Shown: positions 8,002-15,955 of the stretch, piece by piece
Layout of the letters: the number at the start of each line of letters is the position of its first letter
How positions within the stretch are numbered: the first letter of the stretch is position 1
Source: an uncultured Bacilli bacterium
GTDB taxonomy: Bacteria; Bacillota_I; Bacilli_A; RF39; UBA660
Direction of reading: 5' to 3'
DNA: 33,490 nt
NCBI GenBank assembly: GCA_944358415.1
Contig: CALVRA010000013.1
Location: 1-33,490 of the forward strand
Translations under genes and position numbers: made by a program
Notes under the pieces: generated by a model
What the model was told of the DNA's origin: nothing
The model's database searches: none
The model's input: only the letters and a program-made list of their open reading frames with translations

Positions 8002-8580
8002 TTAACCGACTGCAATACCCACAGTAAAGGCGCTATTAGAAATACTACCAAAAGAGCTAAAATTTTCTCCTGCCGATTCATAAACACGTCCTTGCTGATC
8101 TACTACATATATATTATTGCCAGATGCAGCTATACCTGCAGCAGGAGCAACAAGAGAAGCACCACCAAAAAAACTAAAATTTCCTCCTGCCGATTCATAA
8201 ACACGTCCTTGCTGATCTACTACATATATATTATTGCCAGATGCAGCTATACCTGCAGCAGGAGCAACAAGAGAAGCACCACCAAAAAAACTAAAATTTC
8301 CTCCTGCCGATTCATAAACGTCTCCACGCTGATCTACTACATATATATTGCCACTACCACTTGAACCACCAGCTGATGAGCATACCTTACATTTCCCATA
8401 TAGTTCATCTATTGCTCCTTGAACATCGGTTGCATTTAACTTACTTGATGAATTATCATAAGTAACTTGATTAGATGGAAAATATGTTACAGCATATACA
8501 CATGTCGTACCACCTATAAATATACCTAATATTAATAGAAAAATCTTATTTTGAAAGATTTCTTTAATTTTATTTTTCAT
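8002..8580 (-). CDS. Secreted protein with 39-residue tandem repeats (cassette 1)
   Basis: 192 aa. A basic start and hydrophobic segment (about 12-30) form a signal peptide or anchor. A segment YFPSNQVTYDNSSSKLNATDVQ... ending GAIDELYGKC (33-64) follows, nearly the same as in the interrupted gene at 14937-15845. After a GS-rich linker come two repeats of 39 residues (78-116, 117-155) beginning NIYVVDQ.G.VYESAG and a third, diverged copy to the end. The repeats (short strands, NIYVVD and GIAASG) resemble beta-propeller blades, but three are too few for a ring. The function is unknown; an exported or surface role is inferred. It is divergent from an XRE regulator 120 bp away. Start: ATG 8580 after GGAGG. 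Confidence 0.8.
   Translation of the reverse strand: MKNKIKEIFQNKIFLLILGIFIGGTTCVYAVTYFPSNQVTYDNSSSKLNATDVQGAIDELYGKCKVCSSAGGSSGSGNIYVVDQRGDVYESAGGNFSFFGGASLVAPAAGIAASGNNIYVVDQQGRVYESAGGNFSFFGGASLVAPAAGIAASGNNIYVVDQQGRVYESAGENFSSFGSISNSAFTVGIAVG
8071..8319. repeat. Perfect 117-bp tandem repeat within the secreted-protein gene
   Basis: 8071-8187 and 8188-8304 are identical over all 117 bases. The identity runs a further 15 bases into a third partial copy, which then differs (CGTCTCCACG against CACGTCCTTG) and stops at about 8350. The unit is 39 codons, so gain or loss of copies keeps the frame. Confidence 0.93.
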
Positions 8581-8607
8581 TGTTATTTCCTCCTATTTTC
8601 TAATAAG

Positions 8608-8636
8608 AGAATAACATATTTATTTTATTTTGTCAA
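8608..8636 (-). promoter_or_regulatory. Promoter of the cassette 1 secreted protein
   Basis: Minus strand TTGACA (8631-8636), 17 bp, TATTCT (8608-8613), with a TG-extended -10. The ATGTTATwCT stretch and the following GAAAATAGGAGGAAAT leader are shared with cassette 2. Confidence 0.75.
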
Positions 8637-8679
8637 TTTCAAACATCACACTGATAATGTAATATCTTTTGGGGAGTGT

Positions 8680-8685
8680 TACTAT
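8680..8685 (+). promoter_or_regulatory. -10 box of the cassette 1 regulator gene
   Basis: TGTTACTAT is a TG-extended -10 box whose end is 15 nt before the ATG at 8701, giving a leader of about 8-9 nt. The -35 region is weak. Confidence 0.45.
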
Positions 8686-8700
8686 TTTATTGGTGATTTT

Positions 8701-8979
8701 ATGATAGCAAACAGAATAAAAATGCTTAGAGAAAATAAAGGATTATCACAAAAAGCTTTAGCTGATAAACTTGGAATAACAAGGTCTAGTGTTAATGCAT
8801 GGGAACAAGGCATTTCTGTCCCTTCTACACAATATATTGTAGAACTAGCTACAATGTTTGAGGTATCTACTGATTATTTACTTAATTTTAAAAACAGTAA
8901 TTCAATTAGTATTGAGGGATTAAATGATAAAGAAGTTAAAATCGTTTTAGAGTTAATTGAGTATTTTAGGCAAAAATAA
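8701..8979 (+). CDS. XRE-family HTH transcriptional regulator (cassette 1)
   Basis: 92 aa. A complete Cro/cI-type helix-turn-helix fills residues 3-60 (RIKMLRENKGLSQKALADKL, then GITRSSVNAWEQGISVPS). A short C-terminal helix (LNDKEVKIVLELIEYF) may dimerise. It is divergent from the repeat protein and probably represses it, itself, or both; this is inferred from position only. A longer upstream reading frame exists from 8551, but GGTGAT before the ATG at 8701 and the match to the domain start decide for 8701. Confidence 0.9.
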   Translation: MIANRIKMLRENKGLSQKALADKLGITRSSVNAWEQGISVPSTQYIVELATMFEVSTDYLLNFKNSNSISIEGLNDKEVKIVLELIEYFRQK

Positions 8980-9005
8980 AACTCCGCTATTTTGGAGTTT
9001 TTTTG
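8979..9005. terminator. Shared bidirectional terminator
   Basis: AACTCC / GGAGTT stem with T-runs on both sides. It serves the XRE gene (plus) and the convergent CmpB-family gene (minus), whose stop codon lies in the loop. Confidence 0.75.
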
Positions 9006-9637
9006 TTATTTATAAATTTTAAATGTGGAAAAGCGTTTAGAAGTCTACGATTAAATATAGATTTGTTTTTAAGGATTTGTTTGACTGTTTCGGTATATTG
9101 ATCGGTAATATCTTTGAGGTTTGTATCTTTGGTGATTTTTATATTAGAAATTATTTTATATGAAACAATAATGTCTGTTAAGAAAATTATTAATATAATT
9201 ATCATAATTATACTAAATATAATTGATGATATGTTTTTAATTATTCTTAAGAAAAAGGGATTAAGAATATAGACTAAAATTAAACCAAGTAATCCAAATC
9301 CTAAAGAAGTGGTTAGGCTTACTCTTCCATTGATATGAAATTTATGGTCACTATAGTCCCACCATCTAGCATGGAAAAGTTTTTCCATTAAATAGCTAGT
9401 TATATATTCTAAAATAGTGCCCATTAGAAATGACATAATGAAAAGAACAATTGGGTCATCATAGTATTTTTTTAATAATAAGGTTATGAATAAAGCACCA
9501 AAGCCATATATTGGACACCATGGACCTATTAAAAAACCTCTTGCAGTTATTTTTCTTTTTTTAGATGATACAATTATTACTTCCATAAGCCAACCTAGAA
9601 TAGAATAAAGAATGAAGATATAGAAAATTTTAAGCAT
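8987..9637 (-). CDS. CmpB-family membrane protein (putative ABC-transporter type IV, PF06541-like)
   Basis: 216 aa with about five hydrophobic segments. The N-terminal half carries the family pattern FYIFILYSILGWLMEV, RGFLIGPWCPIYGFGAL, and the loop with RWWDYS and GRVSLTTSLGFG. The name comes from domain databases; transport has not been shown and there is no ATPase gene beside it. The C-terminal 60 residues are basic and cytoplasmic. It is monocistronic. Confidence 0.8.
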   Translation of the reverse strand: MLKIFYIFILYSILGWLMEVIIVSSKKRKITARGFLIGPWCPIYGFGALFITLLLKKYYDDPIVLFIMSFLMGTILEYITSYLMEKLFHARWWDYSDHKFHINGRVSLTTSLGFGLLGLILVYILNPFFLRIIKNISSIIFSIIMIIILIIFLTDIIVSYKIISNIKITKDTNLKDITDQYTETVKQILKNKSIFNRRLLNAFPHLKFINNKKTPK

Positions 9638-9694
9638 AATACTACCTACCTTTTTGAGTAATTTTACACTATTATTTTCTATTTGACAATAATT

Positions 9695-9796
9695 TTATTT
9701 ATTTCTGTGATTCACAATTACTGATGATTTTAATTTAAAATATTTTACATCATCTTTTATTTCATCAAAAATTCTATTTATCTTATCTATATCCAT
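9695..9796 (-). CDS. Possible 33-residue small protein or gene remnant
   Basis: ATG 9796 follows GGTGA by 6 nt and reads 33 codons (MDIDKINRIFDEIKDDVKYF and 13 more) to TAA at 9695. Upstream on the same strand TTGTCG, 16 bp, TAATAT could be a promoter. The amphipathic, acidic start looks like the beginning of a longer protein. It lies in the 301-bp gap between the CmpB-family gene and recU, which otherwise holds only the recU promoter. I do not recognise it. Confidence 0.3.
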   Translation of the reverse strand: MDIDKINRIFDEIKDDVKYFKLKSSVIVNHRNK

Positions 9797-9894
9797 ATTA
9801 TTCACCGGCTTTATGATAACACTCTATATTATTTTTTTCTATGCTTTCGACAATAGTAGCTATATTTAGTGTTTCTTAATTTTTTGTCAAGAAG

Positions 9895-9923
9895 TTGGCA
9901 AATTTTTGTAAATATAGTATAAT
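9895..9923 (+). promoter_or_regulatory. Sigma-A promoter of recU-ponA
   Basis: TTGGCA (9895-9900), 17 bp, TATAAT (9918-9923). The box ends 15 nt before the recU ATG, so the leader is about 8-9 nt and the GAGGTGGTG ribosome site begins almost at the -10 box. Confidence 0.8.
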
Positions 9924-9938
9924 TGAGGTGGTGTTAAT

Positions 9939-10505
9939 ATGACAAAAAATATGGGGGCAAATTTTAGAAATATAAATACTTACGCTAACAGGGGTATGAC
10001 ATTAGAGGCTGATATAAAAGCTAGTAATGATTATTATCTTATTAATGATAAAGCGGTTATATATAAAAAGCCTACGCCTATTACTATTTCGAAGGTTAAT
10101 TATCCTTCAAGGCGTGAGGCTGTTATTAAAGAAGGTTATTTTAGGACCCCATCAACGACTGATTATAATGGTATATATAAAGGAAAATACATTGATTTTG
10201 ATGCGAAAGAAACTAAACTTAAAACGGCTTTCCCTTTAAGTAATATCCATCCACACCAAATTAAACATTTAAATCAAATATATAAGCATGGTGGAATTGG
10301 ATTTTTAATTGTAAGATTTACAGTTCTTAATAAAACTTTTTTATTAACTATCGAAGATTTGATAAAATTCTTAGATGAGTATGACAGAAAATCTATTCCC
10401 CTATCATATTTTGAGGAAAATGGATATATAATTAAAGATAAATACAACCCTAGAGTTGACTATTTAGAGATTTTGGATAAGTTATATTTTGGAGGTAATG
10501 TATGA
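9939..10505 (+). CDS. recU: Holliday junction resolvase RecU
   Basis: 188 aa, normal for RecU. RecU cuts Holliday junctions during recombination and chromosome segregation in Firmicutes. Visible motifs: NRGMTLEADIKASNDYYL (glycine/Glu start of the nuclease domain), AVIYKKPTPI, TPSTTDYNGIYKGKYIDFDA continuing into KET (metal-binding Asp and Glu of the PD-(D/E)XK-like site), and FPLSNIHPHQIKHL. It overlaps ponA by 4 nt (ATGA), the same linkage as in Bacillus, where RecU was first called PBP-related factor A. Confidence 0.95.
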   Translation: MTKNMGANFRNINTYANRGMTLEADIKASNDYYLINDKAVIYKKPTPITISKVNYPSRREAVIKEGYFRTPSTTDYNGIYKGKYIDFDAKETKLKTAFPLSNIHPHQIKHLNQIYKHGGIGFLIVRFTVLNKTFLLTIEDLIKFLDEYDRKSIPLSYFEENGYIIKDKYNPRVDYLEILDKLYFGGNV

Positions 10506-13500
10506 AAGACTTGGTGGCTTTTTTTAAAAAAGATAAATTTAATTTACTAGTGCTTATTTTATCTGTTGCTATTTTTATTTTAGGAATTATTGCGGTTAAT
10601 TTTTGGATTTCTTTAATTGTATTTATTATTATTAATTTATTTTGGATTATTCCTTTTATTAAATGGAAACAAAAATTAGATAAAAGAAAAAAAGTTAAGA
10701 AGAAAAACAAGGAAGAAATTTTAGATGAAGAAGCTGATAAAATAAGTATGGCTTTGGAAGAAAGAAGTGAAAATGTGGCAAAAAAAGGTGGAAAGAAAAA
10801 GAAAACTAAAACTAAGTTAAGTAAGAAAATTTTATTAGGATTTTTAATTTTCTTCTTGATTTGCATTATTTTAGGAATTGTTTTCTTTATATTTATTGCG
10901 GTGACTGCTGGAAAGTTTGAACCTGATAAGTTATATTCTAAGGAAGCTAGTACTTTACTTGATAGTGATGGAAATGTGTATGCGAAACTTGGTACACAGA
11001 TGAGGCAAAAAATAGATTATGAGGATATGAGTGAAGAACTTGTTAATGCAATTGTGGCAACTGAGGATTCACGTTTCTTTGAACACAATGGTTTTGATTT
11101 ACCTCGTTTTATGAAAGCTTCATTTGGACAGTTATTAGGCCAGAATGCAGGTGGAGCATCTACGCTTACAATGCAGGTTTCTAAAAACCAATATACTTCT
11201 GATGTGGCCACTGGATTTGCAGGTATTAAACGTAAGTTTACGGATATATATATTTCAATGTTCCAAATAGAACCTAATTATTCTAAGGAAGAGATTTTAG
11301 AGTTTTATGCGAATTCATATTATTTAGGTAGTGGAGCTTATGGTGTTGAACAAGCGGCTGAGACATATTTTAATAAGGAAGCTAAGGATTTAAATGTGTC
11401 TGAAGCAGCGATGATTGCAGGACTTTTCCAATCACCAGTTTCTTATGATCCTAATATTAATCCTGAAAAAACAGAAAACAGAAGATTAGTTGTTTTAAGT
11501 TTAATGAAGAGACACGGTTATATTACTGATGAAGAATATAATATTGCGAAAAAAATGACTGTCGATAAAATTGTTATTAAAGGAAGAAGTGCGAATACTA
11601 GTAATGCAAAATATCAATCATTTATCGATAGAGTTGCGGAGGAAGTAAGTAGTAAAACTGGTTATGATCCTTATTCTTATTCAATGAAAATTTATACGAC
11701 AATGGATAGAGAACAGCAAGATAAGATTACAGCGATTATGGATGGAAGCAATTACAAATGGGAAAATGATAAGGTTCAAGCAGGTGTGATTGCGATGGAG
11801 ACTAAGACCGGAGCGATTGTGGCTATTGGTGGTGGCCGTAATAAAACTGGTGCAAGATCACTTAGTAATGCGACTGGTATATATAGACAGATTGGTTCAA
11901 CGGCTAAACCATTATTTGATTATGGTCCAGCTATTGAGTATTTAAATTGGAATACTGACCATCCAATTATCGATGATAAGACGACTTATAGTGATGGAAC
12001 TGAGATTAACAACTGGGATGGTAGATATAAAGGTATTATTACGATTAGACAAGCTTTAGTTGAGTCTCGTAATATTCCGGCTTTGAAAACGTTTAAGAGT
12101 GTTAAAAATTCTGATATTAAAGAGTTTGTTACTAATTTAGGTTTATCACCTGAGATTGCAAGTAATGATATGCTTCATGAGGCGCACTCTATTGGTGGTT
12201 ATGGTAATAGTAAAGATAAAACTGGTGAATCTCCAATGACTCTAGCAGCTGCTTATGCAGCCTTTGGTAACAATGGTGTTTACAATGAGCCTCATACATT
12301 TACTAAGGTTGTGTTTGACGAAAGTGGCGAGACTTACGAAAATGATTATGAACAGACTAAAGCAATGAGTCCTGAGACGGCTTATATGGTTACTGATATG
12401 CTTGTTGATACTGGTCAAAATGCTTTAGGAAGATATAATAATATTAATGGTTCTGAGTTTGCAGCTAAGACTGGTACGACTAACTTTGATGAGAAAACAA
12501 TGGAAGCGGCTAATTTACCAAGTAATGCGGTTAATGATTTATGGGTAGCTGGTTATAATGCAGACTATTCTATTGCGGTATGGTATGGATACGAGAACAG
12601 AAATGATGGTTATAACAGATTTGGTTCTAGCCAAAATTCTAGATTATTCCAAACTGTGGCTAAGAATTTCTTTGATAAGGATACAAAGTTTGAAAAACCA
12701 GATGGTGTGGTTGAGGTTACAGTTGAGAGAAATACTGGTTATTCAATGCTTCCAAGCGAAAATACACCTAGTGATATGAAAACGACTGAATTATTTAAAG
12801 AAAATAGCAAGCCAACTGAGGTTTCAGCTAGATTTAATACTTTATCAAATGTTACTGGTTTAAAGGCTAGTGTGAATGGTAATAAAGCAACTTTGAGATG
12901 GAAAGCTATTGGTACTCCTGATGCTTTAAATAGAAGTTATTGGAGTCCACTTGTAGAAAAGGCTTTTGCTTTATCTAAGGACCAAAGTACTTATTTATCT
13001 TATATTATGTCATTTAATAATGGTAGACTTGGTAATGTAGTTTATAATGTATATAGTAAAGAAGCTAGTGGTCTTAGATTACTTACAACAGTAAGTGGTA
13101 CCTCAGCTACAGTGAAACTTCCTAACGCTTCATCCCCTACTTTAGTTGTTAAGGCTAGTTATTCTAACTTTAAAGGGGCAGAAAGCTCTGGAGTTGAAGT
13201 TAAAGTTGATTATGAAGGTGTATCAGTTAGTGATGTGACTGCTATATTAACTGCTGATTCTACAGTTGAATTAAAAGTTCCATCTATATATAAAGAGCCA
13301 ACAAATCCAGTTAAGGTAACTTTAGATGGAGAAGATATTACTGATGATAGTGATGTTGATATTGAGTTAACTGTTACTGATGCGACAGGAACACCTATTG
13401 ATAATTATAGTTCTGTGGTTGGTAAAACAGCTGGAACTTATACATTTACTTATACAGTTACTTATCAAGGTGAGACAGTTACTACTTTGACAAGGACAGT

Positions 13501-13519
13501 TATTGTTAGTGAGGAATAG
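10502..13519 (+). CDS. ponA: Bifunctional class A penicillin-binding protein (PBP1A-like)
   Basis: 1005 aa. Unusually, two extra membrane helices (about 13-52) and a lysine-rich linker (53-108) precede the usual anchor helix (109-134). The glycosyltransferase-51 domain has ATEDSRFFEHNGFD (catalytic E188) and GGASTLTMQVSKN. The transpeptidase domain has STAK (catalytic S466), SRN (522-524) and KTGT (656-659), so both activities look intact. A fibronectin-III-like domain (about 780-905) and an Ig-like domain (about 910-1005) follow at the C-terminus. It polymerises and cross-links peptidoglycan outside the membrane. The start overlaps the recU stop. Family members with fewer extensions are about 900 aa or shorter. 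Confidence 0.95.
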   Translation: MKDLVAFFKKDKFNLLVLILSVAIFILGIIAVNFWISLIVFIIINLFWIIPFIKWKQKLDKRKKVKKKNKEEILDEEADKISMALEERSENVAKKGGKKKKTKTKLSKKILLGFLIFFLICIILGIVFFIFIAVTAGKFEPDKLYSKEASTLLDSDGNVYAKLGTQMRQKIDYEDMSEELVNAIVATEDSRFFEHNGFDLPRFMKASFGQLLGQNAGGASTLTMQVSKNQYTSDVATGFAGIKRKFTDIYISMFQIEPNYSKEEILEFYANSYYLGSGAYGVEQAAETYFNKEAKDLNVSEAAMIAGLFQSPVSYDPNINPEKTENRRLVVLSLMKRHGYITDEEYNIAKKMTVDKIVIKGRSANTSNAKYQSFIDRVAEEVSSKTGYDPYSYSMKIYTTMDREQQDKITAIMDGSNYKWENDKVQAGVIAMETKTGAIVAIGGGRNKTGARSLSNATGIYRQIGSTAKPLFDYGPAIEYLNWNTDHPIIDDKTTYSDGTEINNWDGRYKGIITIRQALVESRNIPALKTFKSVKNSDIKEFVTNLGLSPEIASNDMLHEAHSIGGYGNSKDKTGESPMTLAAAYAAFGNNGVYNEPHTFTKVVFDESGETYENDYEQTKAMSPETAYMVTDMLVDTGQNALGRYNNINGSEFAAKTGTTNFDEKTMEAANLPSNAVNDLWVAGYNADYSIAVWYGYENRNDGYNRFGSSQNSRLFQTVAKNFFDKDTKFEKPDGVVEVTVERNTGYSMLPSENTPSDMKTTELFKENSKPTEVSARFNTLSNVTGLKASVNGNKATLRWKAIGTPDALNRSYWSPLVEKAFALSKDQSTYLSYIMSFNNGRLGNVVYNVYSKEASGLRLLTTVSGTSATVKLPNASSPTLVVKASYSNFKGAESSGVEVKVDYEGVSVSDVTAILTADSTVELKVPSIYKEPTNPVKVTLDGEDITDDSDVDIELTVTDATGTPIDNYSSVVGKTAGTYTFTYTVTYQGETVTTLTRTVIVSEE

Positions 13520-13539
13520 TTTATACTATTCCTTTTTTG
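13512..13539 (+). terminator. Terminator of recU-ponA
   Basis: GGAATAG / CTATTCC stem with a short loop and six T; the left arm overlaps the last ponA codons. Confidence 0.8.
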
Positions 13540-13544
13540 TATTT

Positions 13545-13576
13545 AAAAAAACATCTATTTATTTAGATGTTTATAA
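13545..13576 (-). terminator. Terminator of dnaD-nth
   Basis: Minus strand arms AAACATCTA / TAGATGTTT followed by further T. The stem is built from the last nth codons and its stop. Confidence 0.75.
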
Positions 13577-14178
13577 TATTTACATATTTCTTTTAGTTTA
13601 CAATTTTCGCATTTAGGATTTCTAGCTAAGCAATAGTATCTACCAAATAATACTAATTGATGATGTCTTTTACACAAATCTTCTTTTTTGAATTTTTTAG
13701 TTAGTTTTTCTTCTATTTTTAATGGATCATCGTTCTCTTTAGCTAAGTTTAATCTTTTACTAACTCTTGAGACATGGGTATCGACGGCTATACATGGGAC
13801 ATTAAAAATATTACTTAAAACGACGTTGGCGGTTTTCCTACCTACTCCTGGAAGTGATTCTAAATAATTTCTATTATTTGGGAGTCTACCATTATAGTCT
13901 TTATCTAATCTTTTGGCTATTTCTATTAAGTTTTCGGATTTTTTATGGTAGGTTCCAATTGGTCTAATGATATTTTGAATATCTATGATGTTTGCTTTGG
14001 ATAAATCTTTTACTGTGGGATATTTTTTAAAAAGGATTTTAGTTACTTCATTTACTCTTTTATCAGTTGTTTGAGCACTTAACATAGTGGCTAAAAGTAA
14101 TTCATAGTCTTTGGTGTAATTTAGTTCACACCTTGGGTTTGGGAATAGTTCATCTAAGTAATTTTCAATCGTTATCAT
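13555..14178 (-). CDS. nth: Endonuclease III (DNA glycosylase/AP lyase)
   Basis: 207 aa. Removes oxidised pyrimidines and cuts at abasic sites. The helix-hairpin-helix is LESLPGVGRKTANVVLSN with the catalytic Lys, and AVDTHVSRVSKRL carries the catalytic Asp. The C-terminal cluster loop C-x6-C-x2-C-x5-C (CLARNPKCENCKLKEIC) binds a [4Fe-4S]. The ATG at 14178 overlaps the end of dnaD by 14 nt and starts where the family does; an alternative ATG at 14190 is possible. The longer frame upstream is dnaD read in another frame. Confidence 0.93.
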   Translation of the reverse strand: MITIENYLDELFPNPRCELNYTKDYELLLATMLSAQTTDKRVNEVTKILFKKYPTVKDLSKANIIDIQNIIRPIGTYHKKSENLIEIAKRLDKDYNGRLPNNRNYLESLPGVGRKTANVVLSNIFNVPCIAVDTHVSRVSKRLNLAKENDDPLKIEEKLTKKFKKEDLCKRHHQLVLFGRYYCLARNPKCENCKLKEICKYYKHLNK

Positions 14179-14794
14179 TGAGCCAGTCATATTCAAACAC
14201 TTCTTTCTTTGGTTTTTGTTTACTTCTTTTTTCTCTTTCTGTCTTAATATCATTTTCTGTTTTGATGCCTTTCTTTTTCCATTCAGATAATATTTTATCA
14301 ATATATCTTAGGTTAGTTACGCCATTATATATAGCTTCTTTTAAGGCAAGTTCAATGGTTTGTTCTTCATAATTATTATCAAGCCAAGCGCCTATAATTT
14401 CATATTCCATTGGGCTTAGGGTTCTTCCAAATTCTTTTTCAAACCTATCATATATGGTGGTTTTGGGTGCTTCTTTTTTATCGTTCATCATGGTTAAAAC
14501 AAGTTTTTTATACATTTCATCTAGGTCAATATATTCTTCACATACTTTACCTGATTTTACAGATATTTTAAGGACATCTTTACTGATTAGATTATCTATT
14601 AGTTTTAATGTATCAGGAAGTTTAATATTTAAATCTTTTGATATTTTTTCTGGATCAAATTCGTTTGATCCTAAAAGATAAATTAAAACAATTAATTCTT
14701 TATCGGTTAATTTTAGTTTTTTATAGTTTTGAAGTAGGGCCATTGGAACCATGATATGTCCATTTTTTAAAAGTTCTAATATTTTTCCTGTCAT
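14165..14794 (-). CDS. dnaD: DnaD-family primosomal protein
   Basis: 209 aa. The N-terminal winged-helix part (about 1-95, LTDKELIVLIYLLGSNEFDP) and the C-terminal DnaB/DnaD-like helical domain (about 115-190, FEKEFGRTLSPMEYEIIGAW, then YNGVTNLRYIDKILSEWKKKG) are both present. DnaD remodels DNA with DnaA and DnaB at the start of replication. The dnaD-nth order is the Bacillus order. AAGGTGAT directly before ATG 14794 supports this start over the GTG at 14803, which lies in the ribosome site. Confidence 0.88.
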   Translation of the reverse strand: MTGKILELLKNGHIMVPMALLQNYKKLKLTDKELIVLIYLLGSNEFDPEKISKDLNIKLPDTLKLIDNLISKDVLKISVKSGKVCEEYIDLDEMYKKLVLTMMNDKKEAPKTTIYDRFEKEFGRTLSPMEYEIIGAWLDNNYEEQTIELALKEAIYNGVTNLRYIDKILSEWKKKGIKTENDIKTEREKRSKQKPKKEVFEYDWLNDND

Positions 14795-14936
14795 ATTAAT
14801 CACCTTGTTATTTATTATAACTTAAATGGAGGTTTATTTACAATAATATAAAAGAAAAAGTCTAAAAATAGACTTCAAAAGTATTAAAAAAGCTTAAAAA
14901 TTGATGTGAATTCAATGTAGAAAATATTATTTTTCC

Positions 14937-15845
14937 CTATTTTATTGTGTATGGATTTGATTGACTACCATTTCCTCCTGTGATTTGGACTGATGAGGAA
15001 AGATAAAGAGTAGTAAAAACATTTCCAGCAAGATGATTGACATTACCATATCTATCAATATCTCCTGTAGATGAGATACGATAAACATAATCAGATGTTT
15101 CTGAAACAGGAGACAAAGTCCACAAATAATTATATCCTGATAAACTTATCCATGTTGATGGCTTACAATTAATTACATTATTATTATAAGAGTTCATAAT
15201 ATGACAACTACTTTTATTACTATTCGTTCTTAGATATTCAGATAAAGTAATAAATCCAATTTTTCCATTCCATTTGTTTGAATTTTCATTACTTACTTGT
15301 GTACTTATACTATTGTTATTCCATGTTACAGCGCCAATACTAAAGTCATGTGATACTATTTGGTTTTTGGCAGTAGAAGCCAATTGATTCAAATATGTAC
15401 CATTTAAATATGTGTTTAGTGTGGCGGGCCTTGCCCAATTATTTGAGCCTGATGTATCCCAGTAATCATTGGTTATACTACTTGCTTTCATTATTTTTAT
15501 TGTTCCATCACATTCGACTGAGACTATACGCCATGTTTCGTTATTAAAAGTTATGTAATTGTTGGGGGTTGCTCCTGTAAAGAAATATCAGCATTCGTAT
15601 GGGTCTTTTTCTAAATCAGTATTTTCTAATATTTGATCTCCTAATGTAGGGGGAAAACAAGTATTATAAAGTTCATCGATTGCTCCTTGGACATTTGTCG
15701 CATTAAGTCCACTTACACTATTATCATACGTTGTTTGATTTGATGGAAAATATGTCGCCGCACACACTACTACTATTCCTGATGTTATTAGACCTAAAGT
15801 AAATCCTATTAAATATTTCTTTGAAAATTCTTTTATTTTCTTCAT
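14937..15845 (-). pseudogene. Secreted DUF6273-like protein interrupted by an in-frame TGA (cassette 2)
   Basis: Read through, this is one 302-codon frame with a single stop, TGA at 15588-15590 (codon 86). Residues 1-31 form a signal peptide or anchor. YFPSNQTTYDN... to GAIDELYNTC matches the cassette 1 protein. After the stop the frame continues YFFTGATPNNYITFNNETWR, WARPATLNTYLNGTYLNQLA and GFITLSEYL, the look of DUF6273-type domains found in secreted proteins of gut Firmicutes. The rest of the frame is clean, so this is a fresh nonsense change, a recoded stop, or a sequencing error. Without read-through an 85-aa exported stub is made; an ATG at 15491 could restart but has no good ribosome site. 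The AGGAGGAAAT ribosome site of ATG 15845 is intact. A plain intergenic stretch of about 140 bp follows to dnaD. Confidence 0.75.
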
Positions 15846-15873
15846 ATAGATTTCCTCCTATTTTCCTATTTAT

Positions 15874-15882
15874 AGTATAACA
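15874..15882 (-). promoter_or_regulatory. Promoter of the cassette 2 secreted protein
   Basis: Minus strand TGTTATACT is a TG-extended -10 box; the -35 region is poor. The stretch AAATATGTTATwCT and the leader GAAAATAGGAGGAAAT recur upstream of cassette 1. Confidence 0.6.
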
Positions 15883-15932
15883 TATTTTTGTCGTATAGAA
15901 TAGCATTTTTATATAAAATTATATTTTATAGT

Positions 15933-15938
15933 TACAAT
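15933..15938 (+). promoter_or_regulatory. -10 box of the cassette 2 regulator gene
   Basis: TACAAT ends 17 nt before the ATG at 15956; no good -35 is visible. The leader would be about 10 nt. Confidence 0.35.
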
Positions 15939-15955
15939 TTTTATGGTGATATAAT

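Noticed and set aside
8071-8350. A CRISPR array
   Set aside because: The repeats are 117 bp, directly adjoining without spacers, and translate in frame.
8092-8364. A 90-codon plus-strand frame with repeated SRSNKRSTTKKTKISS
   Set aside because: It is the opposite strand of the 117-bp repeats and has no ribosome site; the minus-strand frame has a signal peptide and a family match.
10450-10866. A 138-codon minus-strand frame within ponA
   Set aside because: Antisense shadow of the recU end and the ponA membrane and lysine-rich region; no family match.
14178-14301. The upstream extension of nth
   Set aside because: These codons are dnaD read in another frame; the endonuclease III family starts near the ATG at 14178.
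14937-15845. Reading TGA as tryptophan (code 4) to rescue the cassette 2 protein
   Set aside because: Several conserved genes in the window end in TGA at the expected place (trhP2, recU, dnaD, second vanY) and use TGG for Trp.
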